From the NCBI GenBank assembly GCA_963850425.1, contig CAWKLF010000007.1:620001-684000 (forward strand): a DNA stretch of 64,000 bases, given 5' to 3'. A model generated the notes under the pieces. The model did no database searches and was not told the DNA's origin. It was given only the letters and a program-made list of their open reading frames with translations. The position numbers were made by a program, and so were the translations under genes. Source of the stretch: Gp1-AA133 sp963850425 (lineage in GTDB: Bacteria; Acidobacteriota; Terriglobia; Terriglobales; Acidobacteriaceae). Of the stretch, positions 35,903 through 44,074 are shown one piece after another. Within the stretch, counting starts at the first letter, position 1. Every line of letters starts with the position of its first letter.

Positions 35903-36829
35903 ATGCTTTTGCTATCTCCTTCTACAACTTGTGTTTTGAGCCAAGCCGTCCAAACCGCGCCGCTGACCGTTGACTCACAGCCTTTGTCCCAGCAGAGAAT
36001 GCCATGGTGGCAAATCCTGGCCTTGGTCGCCGTACTCGGTTGGCTATACGCTTCGGTGCTGCGCCACCTGGTCTGGCAATGGGCGCACGACCCAAACTAT
36101 TCCCACGGTTTTTTTGTTCCGCTGTTTTCCTTATTCGTAATCTGGAGTGAACGGGAAAAACTGCGCAACCTGGCCGGCGAACCGTCCTGGTCAGGGTTGC
36201 TGGTTCTACTATTCGGACTTGCGGTCCTCACCGCAGGCAGTCTCGGAGCCGAACTCTTTCTCTCCAGGATTTCACTCTTGGTGACGATTGCCGGACTGGT
36301 GGTCATCAGTTATGGGTGGAACCACCTACGCGCTATCTTTTTCCCCTGGGTGTTTTTGTTGTTCATGATCCCCATCCCGACCATCGTCCTCAACCAGATC
36401 ACCTTTCCCTTGCAGCTGCTGGCTTCAAAGGTCGCGGCCGTCACGTTGCCGCTAACCGGCGTTCCGGTGTTGCGGGAAGGCAACATTATCCAGTTGCCGG
36501 CAATGGCGCTCGAAGTTGCCGAGGCGTGCAGCGGGATTCGCTCCTTGATGTCGCTCGCTACCCTGGCCATCATTTACGGCTATCTCCTCGAACCACGCAC
36601 CTCAATCCGCGTCATTCTTGCGCTAGCCTCGATACCGATTGCCGTGCTGGCGAACAGCTTTCGCATTTTCGGAACCGGGTTGCTGGTGCAGTACTGGGAT
36701 CCGGAAAAGGCCGAAGGATTTTTTCACACGTTCTCGGGCTGGCTGATCTTCGTCGTTTCTCTCGCGATGCTGTTCCTTCTGCATCGCGCATTACAGTGGA
36801 AGTGGCCGGAAGGAGCGGCGCGCCGATGA
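35903..36829 (+). CDS. xrtA: Exosortase (XrtA-like transpeptidase-type membrane enzyme)
   Basis: This 308-residue membrane protein has about eight helices. The exosortase catalytic residues are all present: Cys209 in EACSGIRS, Arg254 in NSFRI and His275 in FHTFSGW. DPNYSHGFFVP near residue 64 is another family hallmark. It should cleave PEP-CTERM tails of exported proteins, such as that encoded at 40192-40776. The neighbours EpsI, TPR lipoprotein, AAA ATPase and BY-kinase fit the XrtA type, though the subtype letter is inferred. The start is uncertain: ATG 35903, TTG 35879 and ATG 35999 are all in frame and none has a strong ribosome site. Its stop overlaps the epsI start (ATGA). Confidence 0.9.
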   Translation: MLLLSPSTTCVLSQAVQTAPLTVDSQPLSQQRMPWWQILALVAVLGWLYASVLRHLVWQWAHDPNYSHGFFVPLFSLFVIWSEREKLRNLAGEPSWSGLLVLLFGLAVLTAGSLGAELFLSRISLLVTIAGLVVISYGWNHLRAIFFPWVFLLFMIPIPTIVLNQITFPLQLLASKVAAVTLPLTGVPVLREGNIIQLPAMALEVAEACSGIRSLMSLATLAIIYGYLLEPRTSIRVILALASIPIAVLANSFRIFGTGLLVQYWDPEKAEGFFHTFSGWLIFVVSLAMLFLLHRALQWKWPEGAARR

Positions 36830-37473
36830 AAGCTCACTTCCGGTTTGTCGCCGCCTTGCTCCTTTTAATAGGAACTGCCTTGTTGCTGCAGGCCCGCAAT
36901 CGCGGGGAGATTTTCCCGCCGCGCAAGCCGTTGTCCTCATTTCCCGACCAGCTTGGCAACTGGACCGGCACGAACGTTCCCATCGGCAAAGAAATCCTGG
37001 ATGTACTCGGCCCGGGCGACTTCATCCTGCGCGTCTATCGCACCCCAGACGTCCGGCAGCCCAGCAACGACCTGTTCATCGCCTACTTTCCGAGCCAGCG
37101 CGCCGGGGACACGATTCATTCCCCTAAAAACTGCCTGCCGGGTGCGGGCTGGACTCCGATCGACTCATCGCGCATCGCACTTTCCCTGCCGGGACGTGCG
37201 CCGTTTCCGGTGAACCGTTACGTGATCGCAAAGGGCACCGACAGGTTGCTCGTCCTGTACTGGTACCTGGCACATGACCGCGCGATCGCCAGCGAATACT
37301 GGGCAAAAATTTATCTGGTTACCGACTCGATCCGCATGAATCGCAGCGACGGATCGCTGGTGCGCCTGAACACCCGCATGCTGCCGGGAGAATCCATCGA
37401 GGCGGCTATGGCCAGGCTCACTCCTTTTGCCGGACAAGTAGTGCCGTTGCTGAACGCATACATCCCGCAATGA
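36826..37473 (+). CDS. EpsI-family exosortase-associated protein
   Basis: This 215-residue protein has one N-terminal membrane helix (about 6-21) and a periplasmic domain with the EpsI hallmarks SFPDQLGNWTG, FIAYFPSQ and HSPKNCLPGAGW. The domain is fused to the exosortase in some bacteria and separate here, starting on the ATGA overlap. Its biochemical function is not established; it always accompanies exosortase EPS systems. A longer open frame starting at 36316 lies inside the exosortase gene and is not the real start. Confidence 0.88.
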   Translation: MKAHFRFVAALLLLIGTALLLQARNRGEIFPPRKPLSSFPDQLGNWTGTNVPIGKEILDVLGPGDFILRVYRTPDVRQPSNDLFIAYFPSQRAGDTIHSPKNCLPGAGWTPIDSSRIALSLPGRAPFPVNRYVIAKGTDRLLVLYWYLAHDRAIASEYWAKIYLVTDSIRMNRSDGSLVRLNTRMLPGESIEAAMARLTPFAGQVVPLLNAYIPQ

Positions 37474-37636
37474 ACCATCGGCGAAGTTTCAGTTCTACAA
37501 GTCGTTCCTTTTTCTTCACACCTCCCTGCCGGGACGGTCTCCGGCGAACCAATTTGTATGCGCAATCTGAAATCCTTGTTTTCATCATTCCATCTATCGC
37601 TGCGCGCGCGACTCGCTCGCTCCAGGAGATCTAGCC

Positions 37637-39835
37637 ATGAGGCGTGCTTCGTCTCTCCGTTGGTTGTTTGTCGTCACTATCACCCTCGGCCTGCTGGCCG
37701 GATGCTCGCGCGATCCCAACGTGCGCAAGCAGAAATACCTCGAGAGCGGACAGCGCTACTTCGAGAAAGCCAAATACCGTGAAGCCGCCATCCAGTACAG
37801 CAACGCCATCCAGGTGGACCCGCGCTTTGCGGATGCGCACTACCATCTCGGGCTCACCTATTTGCGCCTCGGCGAACCTAATCGCGCCTATCAGGAATTG
37901 CAGCGCACCATTGAAATCGATCCCGCAAACTATGCGGCCCGCGTCGATATTGCCAACATGCTGATCGCTGCCAAGTTCTACAAGGAAGCCCAGGAACAGC
38001 TTGACATTCTGATCGCCAAGCAGCCCGACAGTCCTGACGTTCATTCCGCATTGGCAAATTTTAAGGCCCGCCAGGGCGACCTTCCCGGCGCTCTGCAGGA
38101 GATGCAGAAGGCGATCAGCCTCGATCCCAATCGCTCCGAGGCTTTCTTGAACCTCGCGATGATGCAGATCGAGGCTCAGCAATTTGATGCAGCCGAAGCC
38201 AGCCTCAAGAAGGCCACAACCTTGGATCCCAAGGCCATGAACGCTCAGTTGGCACTGGGCGGCTTCTACCAGACTCGCGGCCGCCTCCCCGAAGCCGAGG
38301 AGCAGTTCAAACACGCGATTTCCGTTGATCCCAAGAGCCCGGACCCGCGCTCCGCCCTGGTCCGGCTCTATATGATGCAAGGCAAAAAGTCGGAGGCCGA
38401 GTCCTTCCTCCAGCAATCGAAACAGGATCTCTCGGCAAACCCGGCCGGCTATCGCATGCTAGGCGACTATTATTTCGCAAGCGGCGATCTCGACAGGGCA
38501 CTCGCCGAGTACCAAACCGTGTACAAAGATCATCCCAAGGACATCCAAACCAAGAAAAACTACATTCAGCTTCTGATTCTGAAGAACCGCCTGGACGAAG
38601 CCCGCAAGCTGGATGATGAAATCCTTAAGGCGAACGCGGCTGACAACGAAGCCCTCATCTACAAAGGTCAGATCAAGATGCGGGACGGTCATCTTGAAGA
38701 TGCCGTCAATGCCTTGCAGGCCGCGCTCAAGAGTGACCCCGACAATGCCGTGGCGCACTACCATCTCGGATTGGCTTTTGACCAGCAAGGAAGTCTTTCC
38801 CGCGCCGAATCGGAGTGGCGCGACGCGGTGCGCCTGAAGCCGGACTTGATCGAAGCGCAGCGCGCACTGGCCGCCGTTTCAGTCCGCAAGGGTGATTGGG
38901 ACAGCCTCCGACGGACCGCCTCTACCATCATCCAGGCCCAGCCTAACTCTCCCGATGGATACGCCATGCGTACCATTGCTTACATCAACGAGAAGCAGTT
39001 CGCCAACGCAGAGCAGGACATCAATAAAGCCATCTCGGTTGCACCCCAGAGCCCTATCGGTTATGTCCAACTCGGCAACTTACGATTGCTTCAAAAGCAA
39101 TACGATCCGGCGGCCAAGTCCTACCAGAAAGCCTTGGACGTCGATCCGTCGAATTCCGACGCCCTCGGCGGTTTGATGAATACGTACCTGGTGCAGAAGC
39201 AGGCCGACAAGGCCGTGGCCGTTGCGAATGCCCAGATCGCAAAGGTTCCCAATAGCAGTGCGTTTTACGACCTGCTGGGAACCGCGCTCTTCAACAACAA
39301 GAAAGACTACCCGGCTGCCGAAACCGCGTTGCGTAAAGCCGCCGAGCTCGACAAGAAAAATTCTGACGCCTTGCTGAAACTCGGCCAGGTTTTGAACGCA
39401 CAGGGTTCCGCTGAAAAGGCCATCGCTACCTACCAGCAGTCGGTCAAGGACAATCCCAACGAAGTCTCCTTCTACATCCTCTTAGGAGAACTGTACGAAG
39501 GTCAGAAGAAGTGGGAAGACGCGCGGGGCATGTATCAGAAGGCGCTGACGCTTCAGCCTGACAACCCGGTTGCCTCAAATAACCTCGCCTACGTCATGCT
39601 GCAAACCGGAGGCAACATCGACGTCGCCATCTCGCTGGCCCAGACCGCCCGCCGCCTCATGCCGGATAGTCCCAACGCGGCCGACACCCTCGGTTGGGCT
39701 TACTATCAGAAAGGCCTCTACCCCACAGCCATCGACCTGTTTAAAGAGGCCCTTAAGAAAGTTCCGAACGATCCGACGTTCCAGGACCACTTGAAAAAAG
39801 CGCAACAGGCACAGCCCCAGCAGAGCGGAAACTAG
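37637..39835 (+). CDS. TPR-repeat lipoprotein of the exosortase/PEP-CTERM system
   Basis: This 732-residue protein has a lipoprotein signal ending LLAGC, with lipidated Cys23, followed by about 18-20 tetratricopeptide repeats to the end (for example AAIQYSNAIQVDPRFADAHY). It matches the PrsT type of PEP-CTERM TPR lipoprotein from memory, though somewhat shorter. It is likely anchored to a membrane facing the periplasm as a scaffold for EPS export or anchoring. AGGAG lies 8 bases before the ATG. It follows epsI by 163 bases, in which no separate promoter is obvious. Confidence 0.87.
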   Translation: MRRASSLRWLFVVTITLGLLAGCSRDPNVRKQKYLESGQRYFEKAKYREAAIQYSNAIQVDPRFADAHYHLGLTYLRLGEPNRAYQELQRTIEIDPANYAARVDIANMLIAAKFYKEAQEQLDILIAKQPDSPDVHSALANFKARQGDLPGALQEMQKAISLDPNRSEAFLNLAMMQIEAQQFDAAEASLKKATTLDPKAMNAQLALGGFYQTRGRLPEAEEQFKHAISVDPKSPDPRSALVRLYMMQGKKSEAESFLQQSKQDLSANPAGYRMLGDYYFASGDLDRALAEYQTVYKDHPKDIQTKKNYIQLLILKNRLDEARKLDDEILKANAADNEALIYKGQIKMRDGHLEDAVNALQAALKSDPDNAVAHYHLGLAFDQQGSLSRAESEWRDAVRLKPDLIEAQRALAAVSVRKGDWDSLRRTASTIIQAQPNSPDGYAMRTIAYINEKQFANAEQDINKAISVAPQSPIGYVQLGNLRLLQKQYDPAAKSYQKALDVDPSNSDALGGLMNTYLVQKQADKAVAVANAQIAKVPNSSAFYDLLGTALFNNKKDYPAAETALRKAAELDKKNSDALLKLGQVLNAQGSAEKAIATYQQSVKDNPNEVSFYILLGELYEGQKKWEDARGMYQKALTLQPDNPVASNNLAYVMLQTGGNIDVAISLAQTARRLMPDSPNAADTLGWAYYQKGLYPTAIDLFKEALKKVPNDPTFQDHLKKAQQAQPQQSGN

Positions 39836-39862
39836 TAACGCAGTTGTACTGACCGCTTAACT

Positions 39863-39891
39863 GAGGCTAGGTTAAAAAGCTTTTAAGCCTC
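39863..39891 (+). terminator. Hairpin after the TPR lipoprotein gene
   Basis: GAGGC and TTAAAA pair with TTTTAA and GCCTC, with a four-base bulge on the left, 28 bases after the stop codon. There is no long T-run after it, so terminator function is only likely. Confidence 0.35.
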
Positions 39892-39926
39892 GAGAAAACC
39901 CAGAGGCGCGGCCTCGCCATACTTGC

Positions 39927-39970
39927 AAAGCCTTTAACCGCAAAGGACGCAAAGGAGGCCGCAGAGTGCG
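39927..39970. repeat. Dispersed intergenic repeat, copy 1
   Basis: The 18-mer AAAGCCTTTAACCGCAAA (39927-39944), followed by GGACGCAAAGGAGGCCGCAGAG, recurs exactly but inverted at 54057-54074. A variant lies at 53943. The rest of the 39836-40191 spacer holds only the two hairpins listed separately. Confidence 0.6.
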
Positions 39971-40134
39971 CCAAGTTAACGCGAATCAAGCCACCGCCCA
40001 GATGCTAGCCTTCTTCGCGGCCACTGCGAAATCTCTGCGATCTTTTTGCCGTCGACCCCCGCCCAACGTCCGCCGCCAGTGAAGATCGCTTGAACTTTGA
40101 AGTTCACGAGTTTTGAATTTCTTCCCGAAAAGAA

Positions 40135-40162
40135 AAACCCGCCGCATCCCCGCGGCGGGTTT
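40135..40162 (-). terminator. Intrinsic terminator of the PEP-CTERM gene
   Basis: On the minus strand an 11-base perfect stem (AAACCCGCCGC and GCGGCGGGTTT) with a six-base loop is followed by a T-rich run, about 30 bases after the stop. This is a textbook rho-independent terminator. Confidence 0.85.
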
Positions 40163-40191
40163 CTCCTTCAGGAGTCGCTTTACTTCTGGAA

Positions 40192-40776
40192 CTAGGACAG
40201 GCTCAGTTTGCGGCGGATTGCGCCAGCCAACCCGATCAGACCAGTTCCGAACAGGCTCAACGTTCCCGGCTCAGGCACTGCCAGGTTGGTGTCGCCGCTC
40301 GACAGGGTCGTGCTTCCGTTGAAGAGGCCCTTGCCCGTGTTAATCGTGATCTGCGTGGTCGCACCCACCTGGCCGCTGCCGCTAACAATGGCACCGCTCA
40401 GGATGTAGTTGTGCGTTCCGTTCGCGAGCGTAACCAGGGTCCAGCTCGTTTCAGAGCTGAAGCTGCCGCTGAAGATCACGCCGTTCGGAACGCCGTTGGT
40501 TCCGTTGCCCGTGATCACGAAGCTGCCACCCGCCGCCAGCGTTCCACCGTTCTGAGCGTTGCCGCTCGTGAATGCGCCAGTGCTGAAGGTCAAAGTCCCG
40601 AGGTTCGTTCCCACCGCGCTTCCAACCTTGAACAGGGTGGAACCGGATAGAGACAAGCCACTTGCATTCCCCGTGATTGTGCCCCCACCATTTGAGATGT
40701 CGATGCTGCTGTCCGCAAAAGCTGCCAATGGCAGGGCCAGTGCCAGTACAGCCAGCAATAAAACTTTCTTAAACAT
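40192..40776 (-). CDS. PEP-CTERM sorted exoprotein
   Basis: This 194-residue protein has a signal peptide (MFKKVLLLAVLALALPLAAFA), a Gly/Ser/Thr/Asn-rich beta-type middle with no cysteine, and a C-terminal PEP-CTERM signal. That signal is VPEPGTL, a hydrophobic stretch, then a basic IRRKL end. It should be processed by the exosortase at 35903 and linked to the EPS or outer surface. It is the only PEP-CTERM tail seen in the window. GGAGG lies 10 bases before the ATG at 40776; a longer frame to 40938 reads as non-coding leader. A candidate sigma54 promoter is at 40891-40906. Confidence 0.88.
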   Translation of the reverse strand: MFKKVLLLAVLALALPLAAFADSSIDISNGGGTITGNASGLSLSGSTLFKVGSAVGTNLGTLTFSTGAFTSGNAQNGGTLAAGGSFVITGNGTNGVPNGVIFSGSFSSETSWTLVTLANGTHNYILSGAIVSGSGQVGATTQITINTGKGLFNGSTTLSSGDTNLAVPEPGTLSLFGTGLIGLAGAIRRKLSLS

Positions 40777-40890
40777 TGATGTACTGCCTCCTAGGAAGGT
40801 TCCGAATCGCCGGTCTCCGGGGGAAGAGACCTTTCTTGGGGCATCGCATCTCTCAGGGAAAGAGAATACAACAACACCCGCTACCACTAG

Positions 40891-40906
40891 AGCACCCATC
40901 ATACCA
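40891..40906 (-). promoter_or_regulatory. Candidate sigma54 promoter of the PEP-CTERM gene
   Basis: Read on the minus strand it is TGGTAT, GATGG, GTGCT: GG and GC ten bases apart, 8 of 11 consensus positions. The start would be near 40880, about 100 bases before the ATG. Confidence 0.35.
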
Positions 40907-40951
40907 AAAGCATCGCAACACAACACGCATCTAATCATGTGCTTAGGGAAG

Positions 40952-40961
40952 GTAACGTTAC
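40952..40961. promoter_or_regulatory. Palindrome GTAACGTTAC upstream of the PEP-CTERM gene
   Basis: This perfect 10-base palindrome lies 46 bases upstream of the candidate sigma54 promoter. It shares its GTAAC/GTTAC arms with sites at 15533 and 35485. Confidence 0.4.
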
Positions 40962-41045
40962 TTACTTGATTCTAAAGATGCAAAGTGATGCGCATCAACA
41001 CAACTTCCCTTCGACCATCTTACGTTTTCCACCCCACCAAAACGA

Positions 41046-41083
41046 AGGCGCAGCAAGCATCTTGAAAGATATTTGCTGCGCCT
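41046..41083 (-). terminator. Hairpin terminator after the sigma54 activator gene
   Basis: AGGCGCAGCAA and TTGCTGCGCCT form an 11-base perfect stem with a 16-base loop, 35 bases after the stop at 41118. The minus strand continues TTCGTTTT, a short T-rich tail. Confidence 0.55.
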
Positions 41084-41117
41084 CGCTGCTTTAAGTTTCC
41101 TGTGAATCGGAGAATAA

Positions 41118-42176
41118 CTAGTCAGCCGCCAATCCCGAATTAGAAGCTTCCCCGCGTCGGACCGTGCGATTCGATGGCAGACCGGCATCGCGAATCTTAT
41201 ACAGCAGTGCGCGGTAGCTGATGCTTAATGCCCGCGCTGCCTGCTTTCGATTCCAATGATTGGCTTGCAGGACTTTCAAAATCACTTTACGTTCCAGTTC
41301 CCGCGTGGCCTGGCGCGTTAATTTCTTCAGCGAAATCGGTCCGTCGAGATTGATTTCAGGATTGAAATAATCCTGCTGCCGCGTGACCAGGTCGCCCGAG
41401 ATTACGTCTTCCGAGCCCAGGATCACGTAGCGCTTGATCAGGTTCTCAAGCTCACGAATGTTTCCGGGCCAGTGATATTTCTGCAGCACCCCCATCAATT
41501 CATTCGACAGTGGCTTAGCCCGGCAGTTGTACTTGCGGTTGTAGTACTCGAGAAAGTAGTTCGCCAGTTCCTCGATATCGGAGCGGCGCTCCCGCAAGGA
41601 CGGCAATGCTAAATTCACGACGTTGATGCGATAAAACAAGTCCTGCCGGAACGTTCCGTTTTCGATTTCAGTTTCCAGAACCCGATTGGTGGCGCAGACC
41701 ACTCGCACTTCGACTTTCTTGTCTTCCTGCGCGCCGATGCGGCAGAACTGGCCGTCCTGCAAAAGTTGCAGCAGCTTGGATTGCAAGGCCAGGTCCAGCT
41801 CAGAGATTTCATCTAGAAACAGCGTCCCGCGATGCGCCATCTCCACGCGCCCCGGCTTCATCCCGTACGCGCCCGTGAACGCGCCTTTCTCATAGCCGAA
41901 CAGTTCGCTTTCCAGCAGCGTTCCCGGAATCGCGGGGCAATTCACCTTCACGTACGGCCCTGTTTTCCAGGGAGAGCGCACGTGGATCATGCGCGCGATG
42001 ATGTCCTTGCCGGTTCCGCTCTCGCCGTGAATCAGTACGGGAACGTTGGCCGCGGCGACTTTGTCCATGCGCGCACGCAGTGCCTGCATGGCGTCCGAGT
42101 GTCCAAACACAATGGATTCGGGTGGAATTTCCCCGATGGCTTGCACTAAAGAACTGACAGAATTTGTTGTTGTCAT
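41118..42176 (-). CDS. Sigma54-dependent transcriptional activator without receiver domain
   Basis: This 352-residue enhancer-binding protein consists of a short N-terminal region, an intact AAA domain and a C-terminal Fis-type helix-turn-helix. The AAA domain has GESGTGKD (51-58), the sigma54-contact loop GAFTGA (98-103), Walker B TLFLDEI and WPGNIRELE. The HTH is WNRKQAARALSISYRALLYKI. Without a receiver domain its activity may be set by amount or by a partner. It lies beside the PEP-CTERM gene and is a prime candidate to activate the sigma54-type promoters of this locus. Its HTH is very similar to those of the regulators at 34287 and 44071. Confidence 0.93.
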   Translation of the reverse strand: MTTTNSVSSLVQAIGEIPPESIVFGHSDAMQALRARMDKVAAANVPVLIHGESGTGKDIIARMIHVRSPWKTGPYVKVNCPAIPGTLLESELFGYEKGAFTGAYGMKPGRVEMAHRGTLFLDEISELDLALQSKLLQLLQDGQFCRIGAQEDKKVEVRVVCATNRVLETEIENGTFRQDLFYRINVVNLALPSLRERRSDIEELANYFLEYYNRKYNCRAKPLSNELMGVLQKYHWPGNIRELENLIKRYVILGSEDVISGDLVTRQQDYFNPEINLDGPISLKKLTRQATRELERKVILKVLQANHWNRKQAARALSISYRALLYKIRDAGLPSNRTVRRGEASNSGLAAD

Positions 42177-42216
42177 AGCTTGAACAGCAGGACTTGCCCG
42201 CCGTTACAGATGTATG

Positions 42217-42232
42217 TGCACCCCGGACGCCA
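42217..42232 (-). promoter_or_regulatory. Candidate sigma54 promoter of the activator gene at 41118
   Basis: On the minus strand TGGCGT, CCGGG, GTGCA keeps the GG-GC spacing and 8 of 11 consensus positions. The start would be about 30 bases before the ATG at 42176, suggesting autoregulation. Nothing else was recognised in the 42177-42380 spacer. Confidence 0.4.
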
Positions 42233-42380
42233 AAACCGCGGGATCCCGCTTCCGCACTCCGGAAAATGGATCTAAAACATTTATTATTAATAGCTTGTCG
42301 GGGATACTGCAACCAAGTTAGTAACGGAGGGAGGGCATGCTCCGGCTACGAAAACCGGAGAAACCAGTAGGAAAAAACTT

Positions 42381-42761
42381 TCACACCGCAGAACCAAGTT
42401 TCCCTCTGGAGGATCGCGCCTTGGTAGCGCCGTTAAGCAAGGGCCGCGAGAATTTCAGTCCCAACAGGTGGTATCCGTCGGAATGGCTGACCCGCACCGC
42501 GCGGGCTCGCAAGGTGCGCGCCGCCCGGGGAAGCCCGGTGGCTGCTGCTAGAGGAGCACTGGGGATCTCCAGCACGACCTGTGCTGCCTTAGGCAAAGAG
42601 CGCCGCACCGCTACCAAGGCACCCCCGGCACTGACATTCAAGGCCGTAGCAAACTCCAGAAATTCTTTGCCCTTTTCGTCCCTGCTACGCACAAAAACCG
42701 GGATCGCTAATGGCAGTCGGGTCCACTTCCGACGTTCCTTTTCGGCCCTGTGTCGCACCAA
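42381..42761 (-). CDS. PilZ domain protein
   Basis: This 126-residue single-domain protein has the PilZ motifs: RRKWTRLPL near residues 10-18 (R-rich c-di-GMP contact) and NVSAGGALV near 42-50. It should bind c-di-GMP and adjust EPS production or motility through a partner. The start is TTG at 42761 (or GTG at 42758) after AGGGAG. It stands alone, divergent from the histidine kinase, with a candidate sigma54 promoter upstream. The first arginine pair is spaced as RRKWTR, slightly different from the common RxxxR, so c-di-GMP binding is likely but unproven. Confidence 0.78.
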   Translation of the reverse strand: MVRHRAEKERRKWTRLPLAIPVFVRSRDEKGKEFLEFATALNVSAGGALVAVRRSLPKAAQVVLEIPSAPLAAATGLPRAARTLRARAVRVSHSDGYHLLGLKFSRPLLNGATKARSSRGKLGSAV

Positions 42762-42800
42762 AGGCTGCTCCCTGACACTAGTGATTTACACGGACTAGTT

Positions 42801-42816
42801 CGCATCTAATGGGCCA
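42801..42816 (-). promoter_or_regulatory. Candidate sigma54 promoter of the PilZ gene
   Basis: On the minus strand TGGCCC, ATTAG, ATGCG matches 8 of 11 positions with correct spacing, about 28 bases before the start. Two ACTAGT boxes at 42777 and 42794, 17 bases apart, lie between it and the gene. Confidence 0.35.
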
Positions 42817-42993
42817 AATGTACGTTCAAGCCTTTGAACCCATAGTTACCACCCCACAAGAGTGGGAATTCTCCTGGGAAACATCGCTTCCTGCGCCGCA
42901 TTCGGGCCTTTTTGCGGGATTTCCCCAGCGTTTCTCCTGAAATCCTGGATCCCTATTCCTATCCTGTTGAAAAGTGCAATCATTTACCCTAGT

Positions 42994-43009
42994 GTGGCAA
43001 TTCCGGTGC
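42994..43009 (+). promoter_or_regulatory. Sigma54 promoter of the histidine kinase/activator operon
   Basis: TGGCAA, TTCCG, GTGCA matches 9 of 11 consensus positions with exact spacing. The start would be near 43020, leaving a leader of about 110 bases before the ATG at 43130. The rest of the 42762-43129 spacer holds no gene. Confidence 0.55.
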
Positions 43010-43129
43010 ATTTTTGTTGACATCCCAGCACCACCCATCCTACGATTTGCTTACGTCATCCCCAAACGTGAAGTAATTAGTGTTCATTCCGTCCCCTCCC
43101 CGTTGACCAAGCCACGAGTATCTCTGACT

Positions 43130-44074
43130 ATGGCTGCAAACTCGGATAACGCTCCTCTTTCCCAAGCTTTACAGGCGAAAGTAGAGGTCGAGCCTCGCTC
43201 GCATGGGCCTGTGCCCGGCGAGGGCGGCGAAGGTACGGACTATCCGCAGGATCTGCTGCAGAACTACAACCAGCTGTCCGAACGATATCGGCGCACCACC
43301 AATGCGCTGGCCTCGGCTGCCCACGACCTCAAGACCCCTCTGGCCATCTTGAATGGCTACATCGAGTTGTTGCAAAGCGAGAAACTCGGGTCCCTGAACG
43401 ATCGCCAGCGCGAAGTCATCGGGGACATGCACTCCAGCGGACAAAGGCTGCAACGGTTCATACAGGATTTCTTGTCTTACACAGTGCTCGAGACCGGAGA
43501 ACTCCGGATGCAATTCGAGCAGGCTGACGTCAACGCCTGTCTTTCGGAGGTGTGCCGCTTGTGGTCGCATCGCTTTCAGGAGAAGGGTCTCGCGTTGTAC
43601 TTCCTGGCGAACGACAAGCTGGCGGCGTTTCCGTTTGACTCGCCCAAGATTCAGCGAGTGATTTCAAATTTGCTGGAGAATGCATCTAAGTTCACGCCCT
43701 CGGGCGGCACCGTCTGGCTGCACGCTGAGCCCTACATGTGGGAACGCCGCGGAGCGCCCAAGTCAGGCGTGGAACGCGAACGGCGACGGCAGCCGCTCTC
43801 AACTCCCAATGCTGTGAAGGTCAGCGTCGCCGACACCGGCCCTGGCATTCCAGCCGAATACCACGTAGAAGTCTTCGACGATTTCTTTCGCTTACCAAGC
43901 AATGAAAACCAGTCTGATGGGATGGGCCTGGGCCTGGCAATCGCTCGCCGCCTCGTGAACGCCATGGGTGGTAAGCTCTGGGTAGAAAGCGAACCCGGCG
44001 CCGGCTCCAAATTTTCATTTCTCGTCCCTCTCAAACCCTCCCTCAACAGCTCTGGCAAAGGGAAAACGAAATGA
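43130..44074 (+). CDS. Soluble sensor histidine kinase
   Basis: This 314-residue cytoplasmic kinase has the H-box with His65 (SAAHDLKTPLAI), N-box (NLLENASKFTP), G1 (DTGPGIP) and G2 (GMGLGLAIA). There is no membrane helix and only about 60 residues before the H-box, so the input is cytoplasmic or comes from a partner. An insert rich in Arg between the N and G1 boxes (WERRGAPKSGVERERRRQ) is unusual. Its stop overlaps the start of the sigma54 response regulator gene by ATGA, so the two are a cognate pair. The upstream start at 42974 lies before the sigma54 promoter and is not used. Confidence 0.9.
   Translation: MAANSDNAPLSQALQAKVEVEPRSHGPVPGEGGEGTDYPQDLLQNYNQLSERYRRTTNALASAAHDLKTPLAILNGYIELLQSEKLGSLNDRQREVIGDMHSSGQRLQRFIQDFLSYTVLETGELRMQFEQADVNACLSEVCRLWSHRFQEKGLALYFLANDKLAAFPFDSPKIQRVISNLLENASKFTPSGGTVWLHAEPYMWERRGAPKSGVERERRRQPLSTPNAVKVSVADTGPGIPAEYHVEVFDDFFRLPSNENQSDGMGLGLAIARRLVNAMGGKLWVESEPGAGSKFSFLVPLKPSLNSSGKGKTK

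Noticed and set aside
36316..37473. A 385-residue protein starting inside the exosortase gene
   Set aside because: The part before 36826 is the exosortase gene read in another frame. EpsI begins at the ATGA overlap with a membrane helix as expected.
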